From the NCBI GenBank assembly GCA_018350325.1, contig JAEVLN010000001.1, positions 4,369,254 through 4,433,253 on the forward strand: a stretch of 64,000 nt of DNA. Reading direction: 5' to 3'. The stretch's first letter is position 1. Each line of letters starts with the position of its first letter. Source of the DNA: Globodera rostochiensis (lineage: Eukaryota; Nematoda; Chromadorea; Rhabditida; Heteroderidae). Shown piece after piece: positions 22,919 to 38,128 of this stretch. A program made the position numbers and the translations under genes. The notes beneath the pieces were generated by a model. That model ran no database searches and was not told where the DNA came from. It saw only the letters and a program-made list of their open reading frames with translations.

Positions 22919-23717
22919 ATGTTGCTAATCCTGCTCGCACTTCCCGCCCTCTGTGGGGCTGTACCGGCTCTGCCCAACTCGGCGTTCGCGCAACGTCAGC
23001 AACGCCGCATTATGGCAGCGGAAGATTTGCCGGAAGGTATAAATTCGCGTTGTTGAGGAAGTTCAATGAGAACAAATGTCAATCCCTGCTTTTTAGACCT
23101 TTTGCTGAAGAGTCCTGAACCCGTTGGGCCCTACGCATTCCAACCCTCGGAGCAAAAGGCTTTCGTGCTGAAAGGGCGGCGTGTGAAGAACCCTTCGCCG
23201 ACAGCCATGGGACTTCTTTTGCCGCCCACGGACTCAGTGGCACCAAAACTGTCCGGATGGGTGGCGCCATTCCCCGCGGAGACGGCCAAACAACGCCAAC
23301 AAAAGGACGAGTCCGGGGGCGACGCGGTCATAAACCCGGCGGCGTTTTACCTGCAGGGCGCTGACCTGGACAAAGTAAATCCGGGCAAAGGCTTCCCGAA
23401 GTGTTTTACTAATCGAATTATTTACTCAGATTACTCCGCCCACCTGCCATCTGGTAGGCTGCACCGGCCCGTTGGCCAACGACGGAGACATTGCGCTGGA
23501 GGGACGGACGGGGCCGAACGCAGACGGCACGCGGCAATGCCACCAGACATTTGTGCCATTGAACGGCTGCTGGGCGACGGCGGGGGGAGGGGGCGGCGAC
23601 GCGTACCCCGTGGGGATGGTCTGCACAATTTGCTGTGAGTGCAGTGCGCAACTGACGGCGGAAATGCGGCGCAGTCGCGGGTGGACGAGCGGATACCGCG
23701 CCGGGGGGCAGCGTTAA
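22919..23717 (+). CDS. Small secreted protein with cysteine-rich C-terminal domain
   Basis: The family was not recognised. The ATG at 22919 gives a clean signal peptide (MLLILLALPALCGAVPALP). Three exons join in phase: exon 1 to 23035, exon 2 from DLLLKSPEPVGPYAFQP to YLQGADLDK, exon 3 from ITPPTCHLVGCTGPLANDGD to the TAA at 23715-23717. The middle is Pro/Lys-rich and basic (VLKGRRVKNPSP, AETAKQRQQKDES), and has possible dibasic cleavage sites. The C-terminal domain has eight cysteines (CHLVGC, RQCHQTF, LNGC, MVCTICCECS), suggesting a disulfide-bonded extracellular module, and ends in a basic tail. Coding sequence is GC-rich. A secreted role is supported; any effector role would be guesswork. 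Confidence 0.72.
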
Positions 23718-24575
23718 GAGACCAACCAACAAGCCCCGAGGGTAAACAAAGAAAAACGGACATTTTGACACAAAACAATGGAAAAACGCCCGAGGCATCA
23801 GAAACAAAATGCAGGCACAAAACAATCTTTTTGTTGTACTGTAAATACCCGCAAAGCCCCTGGAAGCCGAAGCCGCTTCAACCATTCTTTTACCTTCCTA
23901 ATTTGTTGTGTAACACTTCGCACCGCATTATTTACTCATCCCGTCGAATCTCAGAAATTTGAACGCATAATTTATTTGTCACTAAAATCGCAATGAATAA
24001 ACAAAGAAAGAAAGAAAAGTCTGGTAGTGAACAACACAAATTTATTCATAATAAATAAAAAGAGGGGAGGGGGGGGGAATTCTTTTGAAAGAACCGCCCG
24101 AATTCCAACTTTTTCAAAAACTTTCGGTGCATTTTGTTCACGTGATTTGGTTGGGGCCATGAAAAGAGAGAGCGGGAGAGACAGAGAGAATTTAGACATC
24201 AGAGAGAGAGAGGGCGGAGGTCACGGGACGAAACCTGCGCTGCGCTTCTCTGTACAAAACGCCCCCCCCCCTTCCAACGTCCAAAATTGTGCTAATTTTG
24301 AAAGGGAAGCAATTCCGTTAACCTCGTGCAGAGTCGATCAGCTTACATACACACACACCCATAATATAAATCAGCCGATCAATCCATTTTATTGTGTTTG
24401 TACGTCATAGAATAATATGCAATGAGTGAATGTGAACGCGGTGGTGAGAAGGACCAAAAGAATCGGCAAAAGAATGGGTGGTTGAATGATGCATAAACAA
24501 ACATCGACTAATTCAATCAAATCACTTCTCTTTTAAACAAAACATTCAGAAGTATAATTTAAAAGTCTTCGCTTG
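23718..24575. other. Intergenic, no gene seen
   Basis: This is AT-rich sequence with a G-run at 24068 and GA-dinucleotide stretches (24165-24215), plus a short CA repeat at 24349. It lies between the 3' ends of two convergent genes. Confidence 0.5.
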
Positions 24576-25300
24576 CTAAGCAACGCCAAAGCCGAGAAGA
24601 ATTCCGCCAACGAATCCGCACAGAAAACGCGCATTCTTCGCCACAATTTTAAAGAGCTGAAAAGAAACATTTCTCATTAAAAATTCGAACGTTTTTAGAC
24701 CTCTTTTCCCGAATTTTGAGCACTCATCCGGGCGATGCCCGCCACATTTTCGTTGTCAATTGCGCCATCGAACATTTCGCCCAATTTGTCACGAGCCGAT
24801 TCGAAGTCGTCTTTGAGCTTTTTCTTTTGGATTCGCAAATACCCTTGGCTCTCAGCCACCTGAAAACCAAAAATATCGATTAGCGAGGGAATGTCCAACT
24901 TTAATTTGCCAAAAACCCAAATAAACAAATCTGGATGTTAATCAATTTTTATGGTTGCCCCACCCCTGCCTTCATTCGGATTCTAATCACCGACTGACTG
25001 ATCACCTGCAGGAGGATGATACCGGTGCCGACGCAAATTGCAAAGGCTTTGCTAGTTTTCCCAAAAATGTAGCCGGCGAAACTGAAGGTATTGACTTTCG
25101 GCCGTTAGCTCCAAAACTTGCACTTACACTCCGCCGCCGGCCCCAACGGCGACTTGCACTCCCGGACTTTGCCTTCGGACGGAGTCCAACGACCCGGCAA
25201 TAGCACGAACCAACGAAGAAGCATCGCCATCATCGCGGCTATTGCTATTTCTCGGAATATTCACGGCATTAGTTGGAGAAGCGCTAACAGATGACGGCAT
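24576..25300 (-). CDS. fndc-1: FUN14-domain mitochondrial outer-membrane protein (FUNDC1-like)
   Basis: FUNDC1 proteins are mitophagy receptors of the outer mitochondrial membrane. The ATG at 25298-25300 gives a Ser/Asn-rich N-terminus (MPSSVSASPTNAVNIPRNSN), then a Gly-rich start of the FUN14 domain (GVQVAVGAGGGVYSFAGYIF), GKTSKAFAICVGTGIILLQ, the helical segment YLRIQKKKLKDDFESARDKL, and the terminal hairpin LFKIVAKNARFLCGFVGGIL LGFGVA before TAG at 24576-24578. The end motif GFVGGxLLG is the family hallmark. Four exons. I see no YxxL LC3-interacting motif in the short N-terminus, unlike the vertebrate protein, so LC3 binding may use another site or be absent. Confident family call. Confidence 0.88.
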
Positions 25301-25444
25301 TTTGGGAGAGAAAATTAGAACGGGCTTAATATTCTTGGAAAGATAACAAGAAAAAATCAACAAAAAAATAGGAAAGAACGCAACTTATGAATTATGTTAC
25401 TTCATTCACAAATTTATTGCATTTTATTCCAAAATCGGAAATGA

Positions 25445-27290
25445 CTAAGTTGAAAATTGCTCGGAACACTTTACAATGGAATCCAAATTGACACTGACAA
25501 AAGCCATTTTTAGGTAATTGTCGTCGGTTTTCCCGTCGTTTGGCCTCGATTTTGAGATTTGAGCGCGTCTGCTTACATAATCGCCTGAACATTTTTGTGA
25601 TTTGTCGTAAAAATGGCTGAGGAATGGGCCAAACCGACCGATTTTGGAGAACCGTGCCAATTCCACTGATGAATCGTGGGAAAATGTCAGCGCAGAACGT
25701 TCGTAAAGAAACAAATGTGGCGGTTTGACATCCGCTAAATTTTCAATTTCTGAAACAAATTTGAAGAGAAACTACCGGTGCTGAATGAAAGACCAATCCT
25801 GGCGAGGAACGCACTCAGAGAATAGGTTAAATGTCGGCATATTTCAGAGCATTTGTGCCAATCGTCGTCCATTATGAGAAGAGAAAGTTGGGCTTTTTGC
25901 CCAAATAGTCCGGAGTTATTCTCCGATTGGGCTGAAACGGTCGGAGGGTAAACATTTCCGGAAGTGACAAGAACGAGCGGCCATGGGTTCGACTTGCAGG
26001 AAAGTTGGCATTTGATCAGCGGGGAAATTAGCGAGGGCAAGTCGACGCCTGAAGGTTTGACGGATCATTTGAAATCAAATTATGCTAATTTGGGTTTTAA
26101 TCGTTTTTCAATCATCCACCTAGCCTTTAAATTAGTAACTTAAATAGAAAAATTTTGATAGGCTCAGTTCACCTGTAAGGCTCAGATATGAGTCGCTTTC
26201 CACGACAAGCGGAAACAAATTCAACTCCAAATTGCACGCCTCGACCACCGCCGGTCTGACCAATTGGGGAAAGGAAACGAGTTGGGGCTTCGGTTGGACA
26301 GAAGCAAAAATCAGCCGTTGGAATGCGCTAAGAATGAAACGCCGAAATTGGACGGAATGCCATTCACAGCGGTTGAGCTGAATTTGACCAGCAAAATCGT
26401 CGACCATCGCCCGAATTGAGTCGGGCACTTCGCTGGTGCTTGGGCCGTCCCGGTCCAAATCGTTGGGCAATTTTAAGGCCGACAAAAGTCCGGCGGAGCT
26501 GTCCAACAAATTGCTACGGATGTGTCGTTTTTCCAAAGGTGTTTTCTGTTAAAATTCGAATTTAAAATGGCTTACAGATAAAAAATTTCAAAAGCATCCC
26601 AAAAAGCTTTAAAAAACCTCCCAGAAAATGACGATAAACCTCATTTTAAAAATTTAGCCTTCGAACTATCAAAAAGCCACAATGAGTCTAAAAACTCTTA
26701 TGTGGAAGCTCTGGTTTTAAACAATTCGATTTTCAGCTATTGACCAAAATAATAGAAACGACGGAAATCCGTCCATTACTTCGGCCCGCAAACGGCTGAA
26801 TGTTTTAAATGCCTCCCACCAGAGGTAATAGTCGTTGCGTATTCTCAGTAAATCGACAGAGCGCAAAAGTTTCCGTGCCAAAATGCTTCGACTAAGTTCA
26901 ATTGCTGAAAGATTAAGCTTTAGGGACAAATATACTCAAAAAATAACCCTTTTCTCCTTGAAAGCGATCATGCAGACCAAGTTGTGGATCAACAACATGA
27001 ATGTGGCTATTCAGGGCGACTAATGGGTAATCGTTTGTTGCAATTCGCGCGAGATTAGTTTGACGAACAAAGCGAACAGCCAAATGTCGCATTTCAAATT
27101 TATCCGTTGATCCTGGGATATAAAGATTCTAGTTCTTCATTAAATATTGTAAGAAAAAGGATTAAAATAAAATGGCATAATAGGGCTAATTTTTTAAACC
27201 AAATTCCCATAGGTCGTATCGTGAAAAATGTAAATCTGCAACGTGAGCAGATTGAGATCGGTTGGCACAAGTAATTTGGGAACATTTACA
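25445..27290 (-). CDS. Unrecognised multi-exon gene
   Basis: No family was recognised. Several minus-strand exons with good codon character line up: VPKLLVPTDLNLLTLQIYIF (near 27265-27205), DKFEMRHLAVRFVRQTNLAR with HIHVVDPQLGLHDRFQGE, IELSRSILARKLLRSVDLLR and YYLWWEAFKTFSRLRAEVMD, then PDSIRAMVDDFAGQIQLNRC with FRRFILSAFQRLIFASVQPK, then a segment with LVLVTSGNVYPP and DDDWHKCSEICRHLTYSLSA, and a last exon ending KMAFVSVNLDSIVKCSEQF with the stop near 25445. The protein looks mostly alpha-helical and lacks a signal peptide. The first exon and start codon were not fixed. The 27291-27776 interval upstream is AT-rich and shared with divergent ddb-1. Confidence 0.6.
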
Positions 27291-27776
27291 CATCATATTG
27301 GCATTTCCAGTTTCCAGTAATTACTAGATGAACCTCTATTTTGCGAATTTTCACATGGACGGCAAAAAAAAAAGAAAGGAAAAAAAGAGAATTAATTCAT
27401 TTGTGCAAAAACGCCAAAATCATTTAAACAAATTAAGTCAGACATTATATCCCCGCCATTAAATTTTGTTTAAATTTTTGATGCCATGTAGCTCATTTGT
27501 CAGTTTAAAGGTTGTATTTCACAACCCAATTTTGAGGACATTCTTCTATTGAACCCAGCTTACTTTAACCAAAATTTGGTGGAGTGTGGAGCTTTTTGAA
27601 CATTGATTTTCGGTCGTCAATTTTTAAAATTTGACATTTTTTTCTTTTTTTTGCCGTCCTTGTTCAGTGTTGCATTTAAACTACCTATTTTTTTATCTAT
27701 TTGATCATTTGAAAAATCTACGTACGCAGAAGTCTACTCTTTTATTTAGAATTTAGTGACCAATTTTTATGAGAAA

Positions 27777-30700
27777 ATGGAGGAAGGTTTAAGTTACTGC
27801 GCGTCATTGCAAAAACCGACAGCAGGTTGGAAAGTAGTTTAAAATAACAAAAAAACATTTGATTATTTGCACTGCACAGTGACCGGTGCCGTTGTTGGTC
27901 ATTTTCGTAACTCAAATGAGCTGGACATAATGATCGCGCGAGTGAGTCGGGTGGAACATCTGCTGTTTACGGCCGATGGGCTAAAACCACATCGAGAAAT
28001 CCCAATCTTCGGCCGAATTGCATCCATCAATTCGTTCAAGCTTCCGGGCGAGGTACACAGATTTTTCAGGCTAGATTTTTGTTTTAACCCAATTCAATAA
28101 AATCGAAAAAATCGCAATCCTTGAAAAAGTTGATTTGGATGTTCAGGAACTGAACAGTCTGTTGGTGCTGACCGCCAAGTACCATTTGGCTATTCTCGGC
28201 TTCGCGGAGGACGGTCAGCCACGCACCCGCGCATTTGGTCACGTGGCTGACAAAGTTGGGCGGCCGGCCGAGACGGGCATCATCACGTGCGTGCATGAGT
28301 CGGGATTGATCGCACTGCGTCTTTACGAGGGTCATCTAAAACTGATCCAGTGGCAAGACGGACGGGACCTGAAAAATTTCAACGTGCGCTTCGAGGACTA
28401 CAACGTGACAGATGTGGCGTTTCTGGAAAACACGGGCGAGTTTTTAGATGAATGGCGCTTTAGGTTTAAATTATTGGATAGTAAATACCCAACCTTTTAG
28501 AGGAGCCAACCATCGCCTATTTTTATCAGGACTTGAACGGACGCCATTTAAAAGTTTGCGAAGTGGATCTGGAGGTCAAAGAATTGCGTGCTCCATTGTG
28601 GCATCAAAGTAGTAAATGCTTTTATGTTAAAACCAATTTAAAATTGACAGGCAATATCGAGGCGGAGGCCACGCTTTTGGTTCCGGTGCCGGCGCCTTAC
28701 GGGGGACTGATTGTGGTTGGGCAGGAGTCGATCAGCTACCAAAAGGTCATCAAAATGGAGACAGGGACGTAGCCAGACAAATTACGGGGGTTGGGTGGTG
28801 TCAGCCATAGGCCGTTCAGTTAAATTTTGAATTTTTGACTCAATTTACTAAGTCTGAATCCCCCTCCCCCCACGAACGATTTGCTTTCCAATTGTTATGA
28901 CAGAGAAGGGGCAGATAATTAAAACGCATTCCCAAAAAGTTTTGGGCTTTAAAAGCATCGGTTTTGGAAGAAAAAAAAAAGTCATATTCCGTTTCGCATT
29001 CAGAGTCCTAGCCATTACACCGCAATTGCCCCACCCCTCATTCACATGGCTCGTTTCAACTGTTGCGGGCGCATCGACCGGACGGGGGAACGATTTTTGC
29101 TTGGGGATATGTCCGGAAGGTTTTCTAAAGAGACATTCGGCTGACTATACACTTCCCGTTGTTTACAGGTTGTTTATGCTAGTGCTCCTTCGAGACCCAG
29201 CAAAAGAGGACGACATCCGAGACATTAAGGCAAAAAAAAAAAAAAAAAAATTGTTTTAAAATTCTGATTTTCTTTAGATTGAACTTCTCGGTGAAATATC
29301 CATCCCGGAATGCATTGTTTATTTGGTTTGTTCCTTTAGGGTTACCATTTTCCATGTCTTTCAGGACAATTCCGTGGCATTTGTGGGCTCTCGTCTCGGC
29401 GATTCTCAGCTGATTCGCCTTTCCACAGAACCCGTCGATTTGGACTCGAATTCATTTGTCAATGTCATCAGCACATTTTCAAATTTGGGGCCGATCAGGT
29501 TTATATTATTTTTTTTTAAAAATTCAACCGAATTTTTTAGGGATTTAATTTTAATGGACGTTGACGGACAAACCCAAATTGTGTGTGCATCGGGGGCATT
29601 CAAGGAGGGCTCACTGCGCATAATCCGAAGTGGCATTGGCATAGATGAGGTGATCGTTTGGGGAATCTATTGAAATTATAACTTTTGTTTCAAGAAGGCC
29701 ACCGTTGAACTTGCCGGAATTAAGGGACTGTTCCCTCTTCGGATTGGGGACGAAGAATTCGATAATTATTTAGTCGTTTCGTTTGCCGATGTCACCCATT
29801 TGCTGTTGATCGATTCTGAGGATTTGGAAGACACGCAAATTCCCGGTTATTACTTAATTTTGTAAACAGAATATCAGCCTCCATTCAGACTTTGACTTGA
29901 CAAAGCGCACGCTGTGGGCCGGAAATTTGACCTCATTCAGCAATCGTCTTCTTCAAATCACTTCTGACCATGTTCAAATGCTTTCTGGCGACGGCACTTT
30001 CCATGCCAAATGGATGCCAGAACCTCCGTGCCGGATATCGCTGGCATCCGTCAACCAAGCCGGCTCCCAACTTTTGCTTTCGTCTGGCCCCCGCCTCTTT
30101 TACCTGCACATTGAGTCCGACAAAATTGTATTGCTGCATCGGGTGGAGTGTGCTAACGAAGTCGCCTGTCTCGACATTTCCCCACTCGGTGTGCTGTGAA
30201 CGGTTTTTCCAAATCGGCGTTTCCATCGGATTGGCTGGTTTAGGTAATCGGACTCTTTCTGACTTCTTCACGGTGGGCTTCTGGTCCGAACATTCTGTGG
30301 CCGTCTACGCACTCAAACCCGGCACTGTCCCCTCATTAGTAGCTGAAGAACGATTGACAAGCGAATTTGTCCCGCGCTCTATGCTAATGGCACGTATCAG
30401 ACGGTTTACTATAATGTTCGGTTTTGTTTGCATTTTTAGGTGACGATGGAAAGTGTGGACTTTCTGTTCGTCGCATTGGGCGATGGGACGGTGGTGCATT
30501 TTCGGATGGATCCGCTCACCGGTGTACTGTCTGCGCAGAAGAAATTTGCGTTGGGCACCCAGCCCACTTTGCTGCGAGTATTCCAATCGGCTAAAAAGAC
30601 TGCGCTGAACGTATTCGCTTGTTCCGATCGGCCCACCGTCATTTACTCTTCCAATCACAAATTGTCCTTCTCCAACGTGAACCTCCGTTCGGTGGCGCAA

Positions 30701-33090
30701 ATGTGTTCGCTGAATTCGGATTGCTACCGGGATTGCCTCGCGTTGGCGGATGGCGAAAATTTAATAATCGGAACCATTGACGAGATCCAAAAATTGCACA
30801 TTCGCACGGTTCAGCTTGGAGAAAGTGATCCTTTTCGGCACTTATTTTTAGTTTTTAAGAAAAGATATTTTTGGTTTTTAGCTGTCCATCGACTTGCCTA
30901 CCAACCCGAGAGCAATTTGATCGCGATTCTAACAACTCGATGCGACGACTTTTTCGTCTTTAACCGATCAAATTGCCGTCCCTCAATTTCCATCATTGGT
31001 GCCAAAACCTCCTCTGGCAGTTCCAAACAAACCTTCTCCGCGTCTTTCACCGCGCCGTCCACGGGGGGAGAAGGATCATCCAGTCAAGCGCAGAATTCGT
31101 CTTCCTCGTGCGATCACTTTGGCGGCCCGGGCCCGAGCAGTACGGGGACGTCTGACGGTGGCGAAACGCACTCCATTTGCTTTTTGGATGCGAATACCTT
31201 TGAGCGTGTGCACGTGATTGAACTTAACAAGCAGGAGACTGGGCTGTCCATCACGTCGGCTCATTTGGGTGAAGACCCACACCCGTACTTCGCCATTGGC
31301 ACTGCCAATGTCATTCACGAAGAAAGCGAAAGCAAACAGGCAATCATAAACTGCGGCAGTCTGCTGACAATGAATTTTCATTTGTTACTTTCGAATTTTA
31401 AGGGTCGGATTATGGTGCTTCAGGCTTCCCAAGATGATGAAGGAAATAACACCAAAATTCGGTCCGTAACCGAAAAAGAGGTCAAAGGAGCCGGTTTGTA
31501 AACTTTTGGTTTTATTTTTTGGTGATAAATACATACTGATTTTTTTGGGACGTTTAAGGTGAATCATCGAATTTCTGCTAATTTTAGCATTTTCTATCAC
31601 CACCTTGGGCAACAAGTTAATCTGCACGGTGAACAGCACCGTTCGACTGTTTGAATGGACCGCCGAGAGGGAATTGCGCCTGGAATGCTCCAACTTCAAC
31701 AACATTCAAGCTCTTTTTCTAAAGACGAAAGGCGATCTGGTGCTGGTCGCCGATTTGATGCGTTCCATTTCGGTGCTTGGGTACAAGGCGGTCGACTCAA
31801 CCTTCGAAGAATTTGCGAGGTCCTCTCACCTTTGTGATGGTTTTGCACAGGGTAGTGACAACTAGAGCCCGGACTTAAGGAACGATCGACGTCTTCGATT
31901 GGTCCGGTCTCTACTAGGGACCTTAATGGAGCTAACTGCAACTTTTTGACCTTCTACTAGTAAGACGAAAATGGCATGAAAAGTCCAAAAAATCACTAAA
32001 TGAAAAACGAAGAAAGGCGAATGAATATTAGCACACCAAAGTTGTTCTTTAAAAAGTCTCTTGTTAGGCGCGATTGTTGGGAGTGTGCGTAAAGTTGCCA
32101 TTTTAGGGATTATTCCACCGAGTGGACGAGTGCTTGTGAAATTGTCGACTCGGAGACTTTTCTCGCTGCGGAGAACCATCACAACATTTACTGTTGCAGA
32201 ATCGACGTGAACGCGGAGACGGACGAAGACCGCGCCCGTCTGAAGGTGCTTTTTCCACACCTATCCGATTGTCCAATTTATGCTCTTTTTTAGCAAGTTG
32301 GTCTCTATTACCTTGGTGAGATGGTCAATGTGTTCCGGCGAGGCTCCATAGTGTCCGCTCAGCAGAGGGAGAGAGATTGGGTCGGCAGGGCTGGAGTCGT
32401 CGATGACGTGACGCTTAAATTTGTCGAAAGTGCCGACGAACGCGGCAGAGGGGAGACCACGACGACGCTATTCTCGAATCCGATCACTTATGGTAACTCT
32501 GGACGAATTCGGATGGAGGCATTTGAATTTTTCCTTTTAGGGACGAGCGACGGCGGTTTAGGCGTCATTGTGCAAGTTCCACTCCATATATACGCGTAAA
32601 ACATTTGAATCGTAATAAAATAAGAAAACAACTCGTTCAGGTTCCTCCGAGAGTTACAAAAGGCAATCACAACAAAAACACATAATTGGTAATAAAACAG
32701 TAGCAATTGATTACATTTCCTTTTTAACTTTAGCCTCCGCGTAGATCATCCCGTTTACCGGAGTTTTTTCACGGAACGACGCGTTGAGCCGCCCATCGGG
32801 TTTATTGACGGGGATTTGGTTGAAACCGTTACGGAAATGGTCAATCTTTTTTTTCAACAAACAAATAATTTGTACAAAAAACGGTTTAGCCACGCGAAAT
32901 GTTGGAAGGGATCGTCGATGGGTTACGACTGTGGAAGGAACCCGACGCAATGGAGGAAGAGAGTGAGTGGGAGAGGGGGGGGGGGGGAGAAGACAGACCG
33001 GTTAGAAGTTACAATCGAATCTTTGAAGCAGTTCTGGCGAGGCCGGAGGACGTGCTCAAGCTGGTGGAGGATCTCACACAAATACGTTGA
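27777..33090 (+). CDS. ddb-1: DNA damage-binding protein 1 (CUL4 ubiquitin ligase adaptor)
   Basis: DDB1 is the three-propeller adaptor linking CUL4 to substrate receptors in replication licensing and DNA repair. The ATG at 27777 gives [16 protein letters not shown], then [20 protein letters not shown]. Conserved blocks in order: [181 protein letters not shown] and the end [16 protein letters not shown] with TGA at 33088-33090. The Ser-rich loop near 31060-31130 is longer than in vertebrates. About 20 introns; one near 28770-29000 is larger and weakly resolved. Tail-to-tail with mbf-1, stops 185 bp apart. Confidence 0.95.
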
Positions 33091-33275
33091 ATGTGAATTG
33101 AATGCAACTTCACTTTTTTGTTGTTTTAATTTTGCACCAAATAAAGAACAATTGACCTTGCGAAAAGAAAAACGGAACAAATTGAAACCAAAAAACGTAA
33201 ATGTCTGACGAGTTTTTACATAGGCAAAAGGGATCATCGATTTTTGGCGTTGTGTGCGTCCGTCACTTTCCCTTT

Positions 33276-34637
33276 TCATTTCTTCGCCGCCGGTGCCTTC
33301 TTTGCTGCAGTCTCCGGTGCCAAGGGTTGTCCAATTTCTTTTCCGCGCAACTTAACACTCAGACAGCGCTCCATCTTTCCGAGAATCTGAAAGGTTAATG
33401 TGTCCGTCTTTTTGTTGAGCCATCTAAAATTTGTAGCAAGTGAAGGTGGACAGACAATACAAAAAAAAATTGGCCTCGTTGAATTAAATTGGGTATTTCC
33501 CTTGGGGCGGCATTCCCCCCAAAAATCAATGGTAATTAAAAATTGGTTAAAATCTTGTAACTCGGCAAATCTTGACCCATACTAAATGAATTGTAGTAAT
33601 TTCCGTGGCAGTACGTTAAAGTAAAAATTAAATATGTGACCAAAAAGAAAAAAAAATGTACTCTTAAAATAGCAATTTTTAAAAAAGTACCCCCCAAAAT
33701 CGAACAAATTTGTAGACTTTTCATAAAATCACCGATTGGTTGGGCACCGCTTTTCCATTCTCGTATTCTCGAATGACCTCCATCTTTTCGTTGACTCGCT
33801 TTAGAAAGGACGGGAAAATTGCGAACATTAACTGAAAAACCGACCGTTGCCAATTCCTTAAAAGTAAGCAAAATTAAAAGGGAATTGTGTCGTCAACAAA
33901 AAAAGATTTACTTTCTGAGTCCATTCCTTCGCCTGACGCGCCTGTTGAATCACTTTGCCCAAATTTAGAGAGACCCTATAAATGTATTTGAATTCTGTTA
34001 CAAAAATGCATTAAGAAATAAATAACTAAAAAACTCGGGTAACACGAGACCGGGTCAGTACTGTATTAATGGTCCCGGTTTTCTCCAAAACGTTTTTTTG
34101 TCCCTTAGTCCCGGTATGACCCCCTTTGGTTCAGTACAATTCCCTTCAAAATTGGACGGTCTTGGTAGAAAGTTCGAAATGCCAATGAATTTGACTCAAT
34201 GTTCTTTGGCACACCTCTCGTGGTGCAACTCCTCCGTCTCCGCGTCCAACACCGCCGTGTTTTTGTCAGTTTTGTGCTGTCGGTTTGCCTAAACCAAGAA
34301 ACCTTTTTTAAATCCTTTATGCCTCTCTGACCCCAGCAAAAAATTTTTTCGACGTTTCAACTTCATCGCCGCGTTTCTTCGCTGCATTAATCTGAACAGA
34401 ATTGTAGCAATTTACTTACATTTCGATTGGATCAAATAGGTACATCACAACCATCGGCGTAAGCAAGAGAAAATGATTTTTCTCAAAGCCAACAAAAATG
34501 CCTTTAAAAAGCCCCCCGATGCAACCACCACTCACAGCCGAATCAGACTTGAGCACTCTCTGGGGCGCCTGGTGTTTTCTAAGGATTGTCACTGTGTTCG
34601 GGTCCGTATCCGACTCCATTCGTCCAGACTTCGACAT
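33276..34637 (-). CDS. mbf-1: Multiprotein bridging factor 1 (EDF1), with a 12-nt microexon
   Basis: MBF1 is a small helix-turn-helix coactivator that bridges TBP and bZIP factors and also acts at collided ribosomes. The ATG at 34635-34637 gives SDTDPNTVTILRKHQAPQRV. Further exons give NRQNTDKTDTAVLDAETEEL, then VSLNLGKVIQQARQAKEWTQ K. The HTH domain continues only if GAATTGGCAACG (33845-33856) is read as a 12-nt microexon encoding ELAT; the flanks are TTTTAAG before it and GTCGGT after it, in phase 0 on both sides. Then come RVNEKMEVIREYENGKAVPN QS, ILGKMERCLSVKLRGKEIGQ, and an Ala/Lys tail to TGA at 33276-33278. The result aligns without gaps to the family pattern TQK-DLAT-K.NEK. Very secure. 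Confidence 0.93.
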
Positions 34638-35028
34638 TTTGAAGGGAATTTCAGGATTTAAACAAATTTAATGCCTTAAACATTTTTAAAAATCAATCTT
34701 CCACAGCATAAAAATGATGAAGAAAAATTCGGTCGGGTCAGTTTGCGCGGACGTTTTGGCACGAGGGAGAAATGTCGTTAAGTGTATTAAATGTTTTTAA
34801 TCGAATCATTAATACCCGTGTCGGGACAAAAGGTCAACCGGTCATAAGGCCAAATCCACGCCAAAAACGCTCAAAAAGCCAAGGAAAAATGTTTGTTTCT
34901 TAAATCATAATTTTCAATTCAAAAACCGCTTTAAATTCTCAATTTTTATTTTTTTATTGACGAATTCGTAATCAGTGCATTAAATAACATATTTTCAGAC
35001 AATTTTTATTGCTTGTAATAGTTATTAA
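34638..35028. other. Divergent promoter region between mbf-1 and mys-1
   Basis: Start codons face away from each other across about 390 bp of AT-rich DNA. A fragment similar to the dispersed repeat at 7441-7605 (ACAAAAGGTC, AAGGCCAAATC) sits at about 34825-34865. No TATA box was convincing. Confidence 0.5.
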
Positions 35029-37376
<2,348 letters not shown>

Positions 37377-38128
37377 TTTTATTTTTGCAAATTTGTAATT
37401 TGTTATTTTTACTAATTGTTTCTTGAGGACACTGACATAGCCGTTTGTAAGCTGGAAATTGTTTAAAGTAAATCTAATTAAAATTCGGAGAAAATGCTTG
37501 GGCTTTTTTGATAATCTTTTTATTAAGAAATGCGAAAAACGAATTGTTCATTTTCTTGTTAAGACCTAAATGTGAAATACCTTTGCCATGTACAAAAACA
37601 ATTTTTTAAGCTAATATTGTTATTTTTACACGGTAAAATTGAAGAATATCAAAAGATTTGATTTTCCCCACAAATTATATACCAATCGACACCTCTCCGT
37701 CTCTAAAGCTCGAATCTGCAAAACCGCGGAAGCAACATGAAGAAAGTTATACCACCAAAGTTGACAAAACCATAAAGGGGGGGGGGGGATCAGGCCGTTG
37801 CTGGCGGCCCGCGAAAATGTTTTTTGGTTAGATTTTAAAGAAGTTATAACGAAAAAACTTTTGGAAATGTGAACGAATTGTCCCCTATCCGTTCAAATGG
37901 TTACGACTTGGACACAACAATCAATTAGCAAGACAAAAAGGCCGAAACGGGCACTCGTCGAGTACGTTAAAAATAGACGTTTCGCCGATCGCTGTAAAAA
38001 CGACATTTCATCGAACGGAAATTCTTCCCAACACATTATTTGCAACTGAATTATTATTAACATTTTTTATCGAATTAAGTGCATTAGAATTGCTAAAATG
38101 AAATAATTAAATTATGTTCTTCAAGTGT
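37377..38128. other. Intergenic between convergent mys-1 and the zinc-finger gene
   Basis: AT-rich, with one plus-strand G-run at 37779. No coding or RNA feature was recognised. Confidence 0.5.
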
